Positions 32,630 to 44,814 are shown, counted from the stretch's first letter. The stretch: DNA of 64,000 nt from Myotis daubentonii (GCF_963259705.1 NC_081840.1:1565956-1629955), one strand, 5' to 3'. The notes: generated from the sequence alone by a model not told the origin. Made by a program: numbers and translations.

Positions 32630-33765
32630 TACATCAAATTCATAGAGCTATACAACCTATAGATTCAATACAATTCCTATCAAGATACCAATGGCCTATT
32701 TCACAGAACTAGACCAAATATTCCACAAATTTATATGGAACCACAAAAAGACCCTGAATAGCCACAGCAATCTTGAGAAAAGAGAACAAAGTTGGAAGAT
32801 TCACACTACCTGATATCAAACTATATTACAAGGCTATAGTAATTAAAACAGCATGGTACCGGCATAAAAACAGACACACAGATCAATAGAAAAGGATAGA
32901 GAGCCCAGAAATAAATCCATGCCTTTATGGTCAATTAATATATTTGACAAAGGAGACAGAAAACATACAATGGGGTAAAGGTAGTCTATTTTACAAATTA
33001 TGTTGGGAAAATTGGACAGATACATGCAAAACAATGAAATGAGACTACCTACTTACACCTTACACAAGAATAAACTCAAAATGAATTAAAGACTTAAATG
33101 TTAGACTTGAAACCATAAAAATTCTACAAGAAAACATAGGCAGTAAAATCTCAGACATTTCTTGTAGCAATATTTTTTCTGATATAGCACCTTGGGCAAG
33201 GGCAACAAAAGAAAAAATAAACAGATGGGACCATATCAAACTAAAAAGTTTTTGCACAGCACAGGAAACCATCAACAACATGAAAAGACAGCCCACTGAA
33301 TGGGAGAACATATTCATCAATGATACATCTGGTAAGGGGTTAATATCCAAAATTTATAAAGAACTTATAAAACACAGCACCAAAAAAAAACAAGCAATCC
33401 AATTAAAAAATGGGCAAAGGACCTGAACAGACACTTCTCCAAAGAGGACATACAGATGGCCAACAGACATAGGAAAAGATGCTCAATGTCACTAGTCAGA
33501 GACATGCACATTAAAACCACAAGGAGATACAGCCTCATGCCTGTGAGAACGGCTAACATCAACAAATCAACAAACAAGTATTGGGAGGATGTGGAGAAAA
33601 GGGAACCCTCGTGCACTGTTGGTGAGAATGCAGATTGGTGCGGCCACTGTGGACAACAGTATGAAGTTTCTTCAAAAAATTAAAAAAGGAACTGCCTTAT
33701 GATACAATGATTCCACTTCTGGGAATTTATCCAAAGAAACACAAAACACTAATGTGAAAGAATTC
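32630..33765 (+). mobile_element. L1 ORF2 3' end and 3' UTR, disabled
   Basis: tcctatcaagataccaatgg, aaaaagaccctgaatagcca, gcatggtaccggcataaaaa, aagacttaaatgttagactt, aatgggcaaaggacctgaac and gccactgtggacaacagtat follow the well-known L1 ORF2-end/3' UTR order of mammalian L1M families. Multiple stops; not functional. Confidence 0.93.
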
Positions 33766-33768
33766 ATG

Positions 33769-33955
33769 TGCCCTGGCTGGGAGCTTAGTTGGTTAGAGCT
33801 TCGTCCCAATTCCCAAGGTTGTGGATTTGTTCCCCGGTCAGGGCACATACAAGAATCAACCAGTGAATACATACGTAAGAGGAACAGCAAATCGATGTTC
33901 CTCTCCCTCTTCCTCTCCCTCAACAATAAATATATTTTTTTAAAAAAATAAATAT
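33769..33955 (+). mobile_element. old VES-like SINE, plus
   Basis: ccctggctgggagcttagtt, ggttgtggatttgttccccg, catacaagaatcaaccagtg. It is the older 'agttggttagagc' variant also seen at 50757. Confidence 0.82.
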
Positions 33956-33956
33956 G

Positions 33957-34170
33957 CCCTAGCTGGTTTGGCTCAGTGGATAGAGCATTGGCCTGCGAAC
34001 TGAAAGGTCCCAGGTTTGATTCTGGTCAAGGGCACATGCCCGGGTTGTGGGCTTGATCCCCAGTGGGGGACTTGCAGCCGATCCATGATTCTCTCTCCTC
34101 ATGGATGTTTCTATCTCTCTCTCCCTCTTCCTTCCTCTCTGGAATCAATAAAAATATATGTAAAATAAAT
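33957..34170 (+). mobile_element. VES SINE, plus
   Basis: gccctagctggtttggctca to aatcaataaaaatatatg, landed in the tail of the preceding SINE. Confidence 0.93.
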
Positions 34171-34179
34171 AAATGATTA

Positions 34180-34204
34180 AATAGATAGATAGACAGATAG
34201 ATAG
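34180..34204. repeat. (GATA)n microsatellite
   Basis: About six GATA/GACA units at the junction of two SINEs. Confidence 0.9.
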
Positions 34205-34731
34205 CTAGCCCTGGCTGCTGTGGCTCAGTCAGCAGGATTGTCATCCTGTACACCAAGCATGTCAAACTCAAAGGCTAACACAGCCAAATAAACAAAGTTT
34301 AAGTTTACATGGGCTGCAAAAGAAACAAAAGCTTCCATTTTCATAGAAACAGGTTTATTTCAACAGAGACATGCTGAATACAAAGGGCTGAAATAAATGA
34401 GTAATTGTTAACATAAAAAAATAGAACATTTTAATAAAAGTTAATATTTTTTCTTGAACATTAACTTACCAGACACTGAATAACTGCACAAATTAATAAG
34501 CATAACGCAAATAAACCTATTTTTCTTGTTCACCAAAAGCGAAATATTTCCTGTTGCACACACCAAACAAGTCAGTACAAGACTAATGATGTAGCCATCA
34601 GCTGCTAAAATATTCGCTGTTAGATTTAGTGGAGAGAAATGGTGCGACTGCACGTAAGGCGCCTAAGAAAAATGAATGCAACATAATTATAGTAATGAGT
34701 CATTAGCGAATGTTGTAGTTCGTTATAATAA

Positions 34732-35112
34732 CTAGAGGCCCGGTGCACGAAATTCATGTGGGGGGGGTGGGGGTAGGGTTCCTCTCAGCCCAGCCTGCGC
34801 CCTCTCGCAGTCCGGGAGCCCTTGGGGTATGTCTGTCTGCTGGCCTAGGCCAGCTCCCCCAGTCCAGGACCCCTCGCTCCTTACCACCCACCAGCTCACT
34901 GTTCCTTAGCACTGCTGCGGAGGCAGGAGAGGCTCCCACCACCACCTCTGCACTTGCCAGCGGTGAGCCTGGCTTCTGGCTGAGCAGTGCTCTCCCTGTG
35001 GGAGCACACTAACCACCAGGGGGCAGCTCCTGCGTTTTATGTCTGCCCCCTGGTGGTCAGTGTGCATCATAGTAACTGGTCATTCTGGTCGTCTAGGCTT
35101 TTATTATATAGA
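34732..35112 (-). mobile_element. HeliBat Helitron, non-autonomous
   Basis: CTAGAGGCCCGGTGCACGAA at left after A; cttttattatataga at right before T. Lies inside the nhAT. Confidence 0.95.
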
Positions 35113-35174
35113 TTATGTATAACAGGATATTGTAAAAATTAAGTTACAAAATTTTATTAAAACATTCCTTACAG

Positions 35175-35387
35175 CCCTGACTGGTTTGGCTCAGTGGATA
35201 GAGCATCGGCCTGCAGACTCAAGGGTCCCAAGTTCGATTCCGGTCAAGGGCATGTACCTTGGTTGCGGGCACATCCCCAGTTGGGGGGCGTGCGGGAGGC
35301 AGCTGATCGATGTTTCTCTCTCATCTATGTTTCTGACTCTCCCTCTCCCTTCCTCTCCGTAAAAAAATCAATAAAATATATTTTAAA
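35175..35387 (+). mobile_element. VES SINE, plus, inside nhAT
   Basis: gccctgactggtttggctca to aatcaataaaatatatttt. Duplication aacattccttaca / aacatttcttaca. Confidence 0.95.
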
Positions 35388-35608
35388 AAAACATTTCTTA
35401 CATACCATTATATTGGCTGGCCGCAAAAATATTCCTTGTGGGCCACATGTGGCCCGCAGGCCGCGAGTTTGACATGCTTGCTGTACACCAAAGGGTAGTG
35501 TGTTTGATCCCCGGTCAGGGCACATACCTGGGTCACGTTGTGGATTGAATCTCCAGATAAGGCAAATACAGGAGGCAACAGATTGATGTTTCTCTCTCAC
35601 ATCAATCT

Positions 35609-35639
<31 letters not shown>

Positions 35640-35700
35640 CCCCCTCCCTCTCTAAAATCAATAAAAATATCTTTGGGTGAGGATTTTAAAAAGAATGGAT

Positions 35701-36338
35701 GAGAGTGAAAGTTTTGTTTGTACTCCAGATAGGTTTCAGGGTGATTATAGTCTAATTACATACCAATTATAAAGTTCTTTTCATCTTCAAAGCCATTAAC
35801 TAATAAATTCTCATACTACCTCTGTGTTATAGCAATCTTCTTCTGAAGTGAAAACCACCTCACTAGGAAGGTTAATATAAATTAGCTCCAAGTGGAGTAA
35901 ATCAGTTTTAGATTAGGGTAAAATACTTGGGTTTTAAGGAACCTAACAAAAAGTCAATATGCCCGTATGCCTTAGACACGAGCGTATGAAGTCACCTAGG
36001 ACTCGAGTGAGAACAACCCAGGAGGGAAACCCTAAGTGTGGACACTCAGCACACACATCAGCACCTATACTGTAAGAGGAACATTTTGTAAAAATATCTT
36101 CAGAAACCTTTTCCACGGGTCTCTATAACCTGTATGTGTTTGGGTTTACATAGTCGACCTAGTGAAATTATATAAAAGAAAAAACAAGCCTAGAGGAATG
36201 TTTTTTTAATATCTGAGCAAAATGAATTCAAATAATGAAAATAACTAATTTCTACTTAAATGAATGGGTTTGCTACAAAACATTACAACTTACACAAGCT
36301 TAATTTTGAAATCTGGTTAGCAATTTTTTTCATCATTT
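35701..36338. other. unassigned intronic DNA
   Basis: A/T-rich; nothing recognised. Confidence 0.4.
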
Positions 36339-36537
36339 TTTAAAAATATATTTTATTGATTTTTTTACAGAGAGGAAGAAAGAGGGATAGAGAGTTAGAA
36401 ACATGGATGAGAGCAAAAGATCGATCAGCTGCCTCCTGCAAACTCCCTACTGGGGATGTGCCCTTGACCGGAATCGAACCTGGCACCCTTGAGTCCACAG
36501 GCTGACGCTCTATCCACTGAGCCAAACCAGTTAGGGC
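36339..36537 (-). mobile_element. VES SINE, minus
   Basis: aaatatattttattgatttt at left, gagccaaaccagttagggc at right. Duplication tttttcatc. Confidence 0.94.
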
Positions 36538-36650
36538 TTTTTCATCTTTTTTATTTTTTATATACTACTAATGAAAGGGAGGGAAGGGACAAGATAAAAG
36601 GAAATATTTATTGTTCATCTATTATGTGCCAGGCACTTAACTTGTAATCA

Positions 36651-37039
36651 TCCTATATAATAAAAGCATAATATGCAAATCAACTGAACGGCGGAACAAC
36701 TGGTCACTATGAGGTGCACTGACCACCAGGGGGCAGACGCTCAGCGCAAGAGCTGCCCCACAGGGGGAGCGCAACTCAGCCAGAAGCGGCAGGTGAGCGC
36801 AGCGGCAGTGGCAAGAGCCTCTCCCTCCTCTGCTGCAGGCGGGCAGTAAGGAGTGAGGGGTCCCGGACTGTGAGAGCCCCAGACTGCAAGAGGGATGTCT
36901 GACTACCGGCTTAGTCATAGTAAGCTGGCAGGTGGACATCCCCCAAGGGGTCCCGGACTGCGAGAGGGCGCAGGCTGGGCTGAGGGACCAACCCTCTCCC
37001 ACCCACCCAGTGCACAAATCTCATGCAACGGGCCTCTAG
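36651..37039 (+). mobile_element. HeliBat Helitron, non-autonomous
   Basis: TCCTATATAATAAAAGCA after A; ggtgcactgaccaccaggg; end CTAG at 37036-37039 before T. The 3' hairpin is imperfect (gtgcacaaatctcatgcaac). Confidence 0.94.
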
Positions 37040-37066
37040 TACTTCTATAAAAACTGAAAGACCAGT

Positions 37067-37246
37067 CCAGGCTGGTGTGGTTCAGTTAGTTATAGGGTCA
37101 TTGTTTCATGCACCAAAAGGTTGCGGGTTCCATCCCCAGTCAGGTTGAAAGGCAACCAATATATGTGTCTGTCTGTCTTTCTCTCCCTTTTCTTCTCTCT
37201 AAAATCAATAAGCATATCCTCAGGTGAGGATTTAAAAAAAAAAAAA
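37067..37246 (+). mobile_element. old VES-like SINE, plus
   Basis: gtccaggctggtgtggttca, ggttgcgggttccatcccca, tatcctcaggtgaggatttt. Duplication aactgaaagacca (one-base difference on the right). Confidence 0.88.
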
Positions 37247-37249
37247 ACT

Positions 37250-38371
37250 GAAAAGACCATAAAAACATAGAAAAATATCATGATAAAACAAAAAGCAAAT
37301 TATGACACTCCCCACCAGAAAGATGCTGAGAAGAAGGAATGCCAATGAGCTTCAAGGAGAAACGTGTTGGAGGAGAGTCCCTCCGCTGCCCGCCATTGTA
37401 AAGTACAGAGTGAGGCGCTCCTTGGGAAGCCAGTGCCAGAACAAGTACAGAAAAACTAGTAAAATGCTGTCTCCAGGAGGGGGGTATACAGGAAATGTCT
37501 CCTTCTCATTGCACACAGCCTTTTGCATCTTTTAACTTTGTACTTCATCCAAATAATCAATACAATTTTAAAAAGCCAATCACGGGGAAAGAAGTATGGC
37601 GAAGACCACCGAGTCCTCATCACACAGATCAGTCTTGATTGCCGTCCTCTGCCAGGGACACTGTGGTTTATACACCCTTCTCCCTAGGCCCCCGCATCAC
37701 AGAGAGGGGGGTGGGGTGTCAGACCCCCACAGCCACCATAGGCATTACTCAATGCTCACTCAGATGAGAACTAGACCTTGTCTTTACTTGCTCTACAGCT
37801 TACCCAAGTGCCCATCACAAAACGGAGCCCACACTTTGCCTGACAGTATGAACATGTAATGCACGTGTGCCTTTGAAGAACATGGAATAACATGATAAAG
37901 CTCATAAAGCTATTTTCAAAGAGCTTCTCTTCCACATGCCCCTGAAATCGTACAGTCACACAGCCTTCCCATGTTATGGGTAGTTATACATCCTAAGTTC
38001 GTTCATTATTTATCAATAGTAATATTTTTGTCAACTGGAAGACAGAAAATGTTAAAAGTAGGTGATTTTATTACAGGCGTCCCCGTTTGTTGAACATTCA
38101 CTGTACGCCATTTGTGAAAGACCTACATTAGTACCTGTTTTCACTGACTGAAAGAAATCCAAAAGATTTCTGCTTTTAGGAAAAAAGGTGAAAAGTGAAC
38201 ATCACATCTAGCGCTTGTCTTGCAGCACGCAGGCTCCTGAGCGTGCATTAGGCACCTGGGTCTTCACTTAGGCCGGTTCACCTTACGGAAGGTTCCCGAG
38301 GACGCTCTGCTCTCAGGTGGAGGGGGAAACGTGTGCCACACAGAAAGTCTCGACTGGGGCTGAGTCTAGAT
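37250..38371. other. unassigned; possible old DNA-transposon text at 38070-38340
   Basis: Around 38070-38340 (caggcgtccccgtttgttga, gacctacattagtacctgtt) I sense a known mammalian interspersed repeat but cannot name it. The rest shows nothing. Confidence 0.4.
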
Positions 38372-38583
38372 CAGGGGTGGGCAAACTTTTTGACTCGAGG
38401 GCCACAATAGATTCTTAAACTGGACCGGAGGGCCGGAACAAAAGCATGATGGAGTGTTTGTGTGAACTAATATAAATTCAAAGTAAACATCATTACATAA
38501 AAGGGTACAGTCTTTTTTTTATTAGTTTTATTCATTTCAAACAGGCTGGATCCGGCCCGCGGGCCGTAGTTTGCCCACGGCTG
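38372..38583. mobile_element. nhAT MITE with perfect duplication
   Basis: caggggtgggcaaac at left, gtttgcccacggctg at right, and gtctagat exactly repeated on both sides (38364-38371, 38584-38591). Near the right end, ggcccgcgggcc is a perfect palindrome. Confidence 0.95.
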
Positions 38584-38591
38584 GTCTAGAT

Positions 38592-38906
38592 GGTAAAACA
38601 GTACGCTCGAAAGAAATGCAGTTTGGAGAATTTTCACCCAATTAGGGTCTCAATGAAAGGACACAAGAAGATACTTAAATACAGATGTGGTGGGTGGAAC
38701 AATGTTGGAGGGACTGTCAGGCGCACAAGCAGACAGGCCAGCTCAATGTGAGGAAGAACAGCAACGGTGTCACCCACCATAGGAAACACTGAGTCTGAGG
38801 ACACGAGAATTAGGCAAAGGTTTAAGAAATCTGATCACTGTCAGAAAAGACAGAATAGGGGAGAGCATGCCTCTAATTCACTCTCAGCATCCCATCTCCT
38901 GTCCAG
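38592..38906. other. unassigned intronic DNA
   Basis: No element recognised. Confidence 0.4.
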
Positions 38907-39353
38907 GTAAGTGGACACCCAAGGGGAGAGGGGGCCCCTCAGCCCGGCCTGTGCCCTCTCGCAGTCTGGGACCTCTCAGGGGATGACCACCTGCTGGCTT
39001 AGGCCCGCTCCCCAGGGGATTGGGCCTAAGATAGCAATCAGACATCCCTCTGGCAGCCCGGCAGCCCTCGGGGGATGTCCACTTGCCAGCAGGGAGCAGG
39101 CCTAAACTGCAGTCGGACATCCTTAGCGCTGCTGAGGAGGCAGGAGAGGCTCCCACCACCACCGCTGTACTGGCAGCCATCAGCCTGGCTTGTGGCTGAG
39201 CAGAGTTCCTCCCATGTGAGAGCGCCCTGACCACCAGAGGGCAGCTCCTGCATTGAGCGTCTGCCCACTGGTGGTGTGTGTCATAGTGACCAGACATTCC
39301 CACTCGTTCTGCTGTTAGGGTCAGTTTGCATATTACCCTTTTACTATATTGGA
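38907..39353 (-). mobile_element. HeliBat unit B' (variant), minus
   Basis: Lacks the 3' hairpin at left; contains tctgggacctctcaggggat, gagcgccctgaccaccag, and ends with the 5' terminus cttttactatattgga shared with unit B. No minisatellite, so it is a different partner from B1-B3. Confidence 0.82.
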
Positions 39354-39958
39354 TAGAGGCCTGGTGCACAGGTGGGGGCCGGCTGGTTTGCCCTGAAGGG
39401 TGTTCCAGATCTGGGTGGGGGTCCCCACTGGGGTGCCTGGCCAGTCTGGGTGAAGGGCTGAGGGCCATTTTCAGGCTGGCGGGTGACTGAAGCTCCCAAC
39501 CTCTCCTTTTTTTTTTTTTTTTTTTTTTATTCTGGGATTTATTTTGCCTTCTATGGCTGTCACTGGAGCTGAGAGCCAGCTTTAGCTCTGAGGCTCGGCT
39601 CCAGCTCTGAGACCTCGGCTGCTGAAAGCAGGTATCTGGGTTTGTTTGGCTTCTATAATTGGAACACTGTTGCAGCTCCAGCTCTGAGGCCTGGCTGGCT
39701 GAAAGCAGGTTTCTGGGGTTTGTTTAGCTTCTATAATTGCAACATTGTTTCTTAGAGTGCAGCTCAGAGGCCGGCAGCAGCAGGCGGGGAACCTTGGCTT
39801 CCTCCATCACTGGAGCAAGCAAGCCTCCTGTTCATTTCAACTGCCTGGCTGCCGGCCGCCATCTTGGTTGGCAGTTAATTTGCATATCACCCTGATTAGC
39901 CAATGGGAAGCATGTCGGAGGTACAGTTAATTGCCATGTTTGTCTATTATTAGATAGG
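39354..39958 (-). mobile_element. Helitron unit A, copy 4 (minus)
   Basis: tagaggcctggtgcacaggt to ctattattagatagg; same internal blocks as A1-A3, with an extra near-duplicate of the 'gctctgaggcctggctggctg' block. Abuts B' through the same CTA|TCC-type joint. Confidence 0.9.
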
Positions 39959-40160
39959 CCTAGAGACCCGGTGCACGAATTTGTGCACCAGTGGAGTCCC
40001 TTGGCCTGGCCTGCGGGATCAGGCCGAAACCGACTCTCTCCTGGATTGCAAGAGGGTGCATCCCAGGCCGAGGGACCCCACTGGTGCACAATTGGGGCCG
40101 GGGAGGGACGCGGAGGGCTCCAGGGCGTGTCCGGCCCCTCTCGCTTTGCCCTGGTTCGTG
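39959..40160 (-). mobile_element. HeliBat fragment D, 5'-truncated, minus
   Basis: cctagagacccggtgcacga, hairpin gtgcacgaatttgtgcacc, then gggaccccactggtgcacaa. No 5' end is found; it fades around 40160. Confidence 0.8.
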
Positions 40161-42954
40161 GAGCAAAAGCCACATGTCTATGGCTAACTACAAGGAAGGG
40201 TGGGAAAGCGTGTTGGCTATAGGACTAATAAGGTGGGGAATTCCCCTGACTTCAAAAGGTGCCAGAGACCAAAAAGCACAACCAACAGCCACAAGTGGTA
40301 CCACACTGGCCACCACCCCCTAAGGCCCTTGTCTACTTTTTTCTCGGCTAATTCCCTCAATTTCTCCTAAAGTTCAGTGTCCTTCATCCCACAGTGGAAT
40401 CGCTTGCAACCCTATTAGCTGTTTTGGGTATTTCTAAATAACATGCTAATGTTGCTATTGAATTTTCTCTCCAGTTTCAATGCTTTCTACTCACTACCTT
40501 ATATAGAAGAGGGTCTGGCTTTCTCGCCCTTCCTCCAATTATCCCACAACATGCTTAGCATATTTTGATTGAGCCAACGTATTTATTGTTTGTGGCGGCA
40601 TAAATACCATTCCTAGCTGAGTCCCGCTGCACTCATTATTACAGGCTTATTTTGTGCACCCTGTTTTAGCTGGAACTAATAACTGTCCTTTTTTTCTTGC
40701 TTAATTCTCTGCAAACCTAACACTAATTTACTCCCAATCTTCCACTAAAAGTATAAATCTCAACACATCAGGCTTACCTGCCAGCTGTTTATTTCTCGAG
40801 GGCGTCCCTCTGGAGCCCTGTCCCCTGGCCAATCTGGGCTGGTTGGTTGCTGCCTGCACAGCTACTATCCCAAGATTTCTCTCTGCCATCCCTCCAGGGA
40901 GGCCCTTCTCCTTAGCTCCTTCTTGAATTTCATTGCCTGGCTCTGGGTCCCGTGTCTGAGCTAAGCTTTCAAGATGGAGCAAACAGGCGACTATATCGAG
41001 GATAATGGGAACCAGGACCCTCACTGTCAAAGGAGAGTGAGGAAAAAGGAAAGTGAGGCCAGAAGGAATCCTATGAGCTGGACCAGAAATGGTGGCCCTG
41101 GATGGTCATGGTTTCTGACGCACATACCCGCACAGGCTTAGGAACAGGTATCAGATGTGTAGACTGTACACACACGTCTGGTTCCTAGTTCTCCCAGGCT
41201 GAGAAGCAATGATGCCTGCAGCCCTGAGCACAGCTAATGCCAGGTCTTGGTCTACGATACTCTTCACCCACTAGGAGAGTCAGTGTTCCTTAAGGAAGCT
41301 CTGGCTCAAGCCCGGGGCAGGGAAGCTACAAGATGGACATGGAATGTTTCCATGTGCCAGCGAGCAAGTGCTGGAAGAATGGTAGGGGTCTGTCAAAATG
41401 ACACGGGAGCCAGCTTACAGGGGCTCCCACTGGCCAACCATGGCATCATCTGAGCATCAGATAAATGATAGTTATGAATTATAGCTGAGTAAGGGGAAAA
41501 CCGTGAGTCCACAGTGATAGAGTAAAGGAGTGAATAAATGACAGAGAATTTAGAAGCCACAAACTGCTTCCTCACAAAATATTTATTACACATTAATAAA
41601 CACAAAATACTTTTTAAATAATTCTACAGTGGAGAATCGTGGCAGGCACTGAGGAAACAAAAACTTATTCTCAAATGGTCCCCAAAAGGGTACACGGTAC
41701 AGAAAGAGGGCGAAGGAGCCCCTCCCCCTTTAACAGAAGAAACGGCCTTCCGTCTGGAAAGCCTCTGTCCCGCTTGGCGTGGACTCCCAGATGGAGGTCC
41801 TGCTAGAGCCTGGGCGCCACTCCACTGCCACCTCGTCCCGAGGGTTCAGGCCCTCAGGCCACTGCTGTGGCTTCATTTGTCCCCTGGAAGGTTGGGGGAC
41901 CCTCTGTTCTCTCCTGTGAAATACTGGGATGCACAGACTTCTTTTTTCCTTTTATTCATTGTGCTGGGCACGTGGTGGGTCTGTTTAACCTGGAGATTTG
42001 TGACCTTCACTTCTGGGAAATGTTTAAATGGTAATGTAATCACTGTTCCCCCTCAGTCTCCTTTTTTCTCTCTCTCTGGAGGACCCTAGTAATGCAGATG
42101 TTGGCTCTCCTGAACTGACCCGTTACCTCGGACATATTCCTTTCTGTTTTGTTTCTCTATTACATTATGCCGTAATTGCTTTAATTCCAATTAATTCCCT
42201 CCCCCCGCACACACCCACCCACACACCATCTGAAAAATGCACACACAATACTTAACTCCTTCAGTGTGCACCTCCTAGGGACATTCTCCTACAGGACCAC
42301 AATGCCACTACTGCATGTGATTAATTAACATTAATTCACTTCCACTTTCTATGCAGCCCACGTCCACACTTCCTCTTCCCACCTCAAACAATATTTCTCA
42401 AGCAAGGATCCGACCGAGGCTCAGACACTGTCCGTCCTCTTTTTCCTCTGTCCGCCTGCCTACTGCTTTCTGGAAGATCTCCTCGGCTTCCTGTTGAACA
42501 CCTCCCTGCCATCCCATTTCCCGGGCTTCCTTCCTGGTCTCTGAACGGATCCCAGCTTTTTGCCGTCCTGTTTTCCTGTCATGAATTCAACATGCCTTTC
42601 AGCTCTGTAAGCCTTTTATTTCTGAAGTTGAACTTTTCTTCTGCAACTTGCTTGCGTTTCCTGTTTCTTCATTGGTTTCTCTTTTATCTGTTTGTGTCAG
42701 ACTTGGAGGCTTTCTTCCTGATGATGATGGTCCTTGACTGTTCAGTCACAGCTAGAAGGAAGGACTAACTAAAAAGTAGGTTTTCATTTCGTGCGCAGAC
42801 GGGCTTATTGAGAACAGCAGCAAGGCTTGCCTGCAGGGACCAGACAGGCGTCTGTTTCACTAAGAGCCATGAGACTGTATTTTCTAAAGCTGACCACATA
42901 CCTACCTCCTCGCAGGATCTCCTCACACTGTGACCAACTGAACTCTTGCCTTCA
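40161..42954. other. unassigned intronic DNA
   Basis: About 2.8 kb without any element I can name. gctaactacaaggaagggtg (about 40182) hints at an old LTR, unproven. Confidence 0.4.
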
Positions 42955-43385
42955 AAAGAGGAGGTCTATGTTTCCTCCCCCTTGAACCTGAGCGAGTCTG
43001 TGACTTCAGCAGGAATGATGTGCTATGACTTCTGAGAGTAAGTCGTAAAGAGAAGAAACGTGCTGCCTGACTCTCTTGGGACACAGACTTGTGACACCTA
43101 GCTTGTGACATCTAGGCAGTGAGCACGTGCAGGCAACTTGAGCGAGCGCCCTGAAGCAGCAGCACACACTAGTGCACACAGGGACCCCTGGAGGGGCCCA
43201 GACCACACGTAGGGAGAAGACCGGTGGGCACACTGCCTCCTCTGCCCTGTGCCCGCTACTGCTTTTCCAGCTCCACCACCTGACTGCAGCCACAGAAGTG
43301 ACCTGAGCCAGAATCACCCAGCCAGCTCTCCCAAACCCCTGACCCATGGAAACCATGAATTATATTAAGTCACTTAACTTGGGGG
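42955..43385 (+). mobile_element. MLT1-like LTR (ERVL-MaLR)
   Basis: gaggaggtctatgtttcctc, cccccttgaacctgagcgag, tctgtgacttc, later cacctgactgcagccacaga and ttaagtcacttaacttggg follow MLT1 LTR order. Non-coding relic of an old endogenous retrovirus-like element. Confidence 0.7.
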
Positions 43386-43783
43386 CGGGGGGTGTCATTT
43401 TTTAGGCAGGAAGATCAAGTGGGGCAGATTTGGGCACCTGTAAGGGAGAAGCTGCTGCAACAAAAACCTAGACCATGTGGACTGGCTTTGGGACAGGTAG
43501 CAGGTGGCAACTGGCCTGGCAGAGGCTCTGAAGACTTGAAGGGCCTCAACAAGGGACTATCAGCAGCGGAAGTAAGAAAACGATGGCTGTAGGTTGGAGA
43601 AAAGGGACCCCTGGTACGAGGTGTGGGAAATGTGGCTGCAGTAAAACGGAAACAGGAAATGTGCCCAACAGACTACATGACCTATCCCAGGAGACTTCCG
43701 GGCAGATACTGAGCACCAGCGGTGTCTTCACACTGCCTCGGATAAAAGGAGAGGAGAGCTGGGGAGCACAGGCTGTTAAAAAT
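43386..43783. other. unassigned intronic DNA
   Basis: No element recognised. Confidence 0.4.
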
Positions 43784-43792
43784 GGGGTCAGG

Positions 43793-44277
43793 CCTGGTTT
43801 GGCTCAGTGGATAGAGTGTCGGCCTGCGGACCAAAGGGGTTCAATTCTGGTCAAAGGCAGGTACCTTGGTTGCAGGCTCCTCCCCAGCCCGGATGCTGGT
43901 CAGGGCTCATGCAGGAGGCAACCAATCGGTGTGTTTCTCTCACACCTTCTCTCTGTCTTTCCCTTTAAAAAAAAAAAAATCAATGGAAAAGCCCGGCCAG
44001 TGTGGCTCCACGGTTGAGCATCAACCTATGAACCAGGAGGTCACGGTTCGGTTCTCGGTCAGGGCACATGCCCAGGTTGCAGGATCGATCCCCAGTGGGG
44101 GACGTGTAGGAGGCAGCCGATCCATGATTCTCTCTTATCATTGATGTTTCCATCTCTCCCTCTCCCTCTCCCTTCTTCTCTGAAATCAATAAAAACATTT
44201 AAATAAAAAAGAAATAAAAATCAATGGGAAAATATCCTCGGGTAAGGATTTTTTTTTAAAAAAAATTTTTTAATAAA
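43793..44277 (+). mobile_element. VES SINE, plus, with second VES in its tail
   Basis: cctggtttggctcagtggat head, caggctcctccccagccc, tail tatcctcgggtaaggatttt at the far end. Duplication ggggtcagg at 43784 and 44278 brackets both SINEs. Confidence 0.92.
43991..44214 (+). mobile_element. VES SINE, plus, nested (cctatgaaccaggag subfamily)
   Basis: gcccggccagtgtggctcca to aatcaataaaaacattt. Duplication aaaaatcaatgg on both sides lies in the outer SINE's tail. Confidence 0.94.
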
Positions 44278-44286
44278 GGGGTCAGG

Positions 44287-44814
44287 ATTTGCTGGGTTAA
44301 AAAGGGGTATTTCTCATCCTCAGCCTGTCCTGAGGGCAAAACAATTTTCAAAATAAGAAATGGCTGGCGGGGGGGGGGGGGGGGGATTAAGTCCAGGTTA
44401 TGATTGGGTAACTTTATTAAAAAGTCAGAAAGATCCAAGACAGTTTCAAATTGGCATTTCAAACAGACCCAGGTCCTTCTAGAGACCTTAGGGGCCACCT
44501 CTAAAGACCCTCTCCATGCAAACAGCAGCGCTCCAACACTGTCACAGCGGCTGTCCACAGCAGACACACACAGGGGCCACGGAAGCCACAGAAGCGAAGG
44601 ACTTACCACAAAGAGATGTGTAAGTATGGCTTTTGTTTAATAGATTGGATTATAAATTGGCACAGAGAACCCACAAGAATTATAAAGGAACTGTTCCAGT
44701 TTAGACTGAAAGGTAAAAAACAGTATAAAATTAAGTTGTTCCTCCCCAAATATTATGTGTGAAGCAGGCTAAGAAAACTAGTCAGCTATAAAAAGCAGCC
44801 ATTTTTTGGAGAAA
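44287..44814. other. unassigned, with a 16-G run
   Basis: Only the G run at about 44369-44385 stands out. Confidence 0.45.

Larger units (their letters stand above)
34254..35480. mobile_element. nhAT element with two later insertions
   Basis: Ends caagcatgtcaaactc and gagtttgacatgcttg are inverted copies; ctgtacac is a perfect 8-bp duplication on both sides. Inside the right end, gtgggccacatgtggcccgc is a short palindrome. Without the HeliBat and VES inserts the element would be about 620 bp. No transposase ORF. Confidence 0.94.
34205..35700 (+). mobile_element. old VES-like SINE, host of a nested stack
   Basis: Left part 34205-34253 (agccctggctgctgtggctc) and right part 35481-35700 (ggtagtgtgtttgatccccg, caacagattgatgtttctct, ctttgggtgaggatttt) are the two halves of one SINE cut by the nhAT at 34254-35480. 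Confidence 0.9.
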
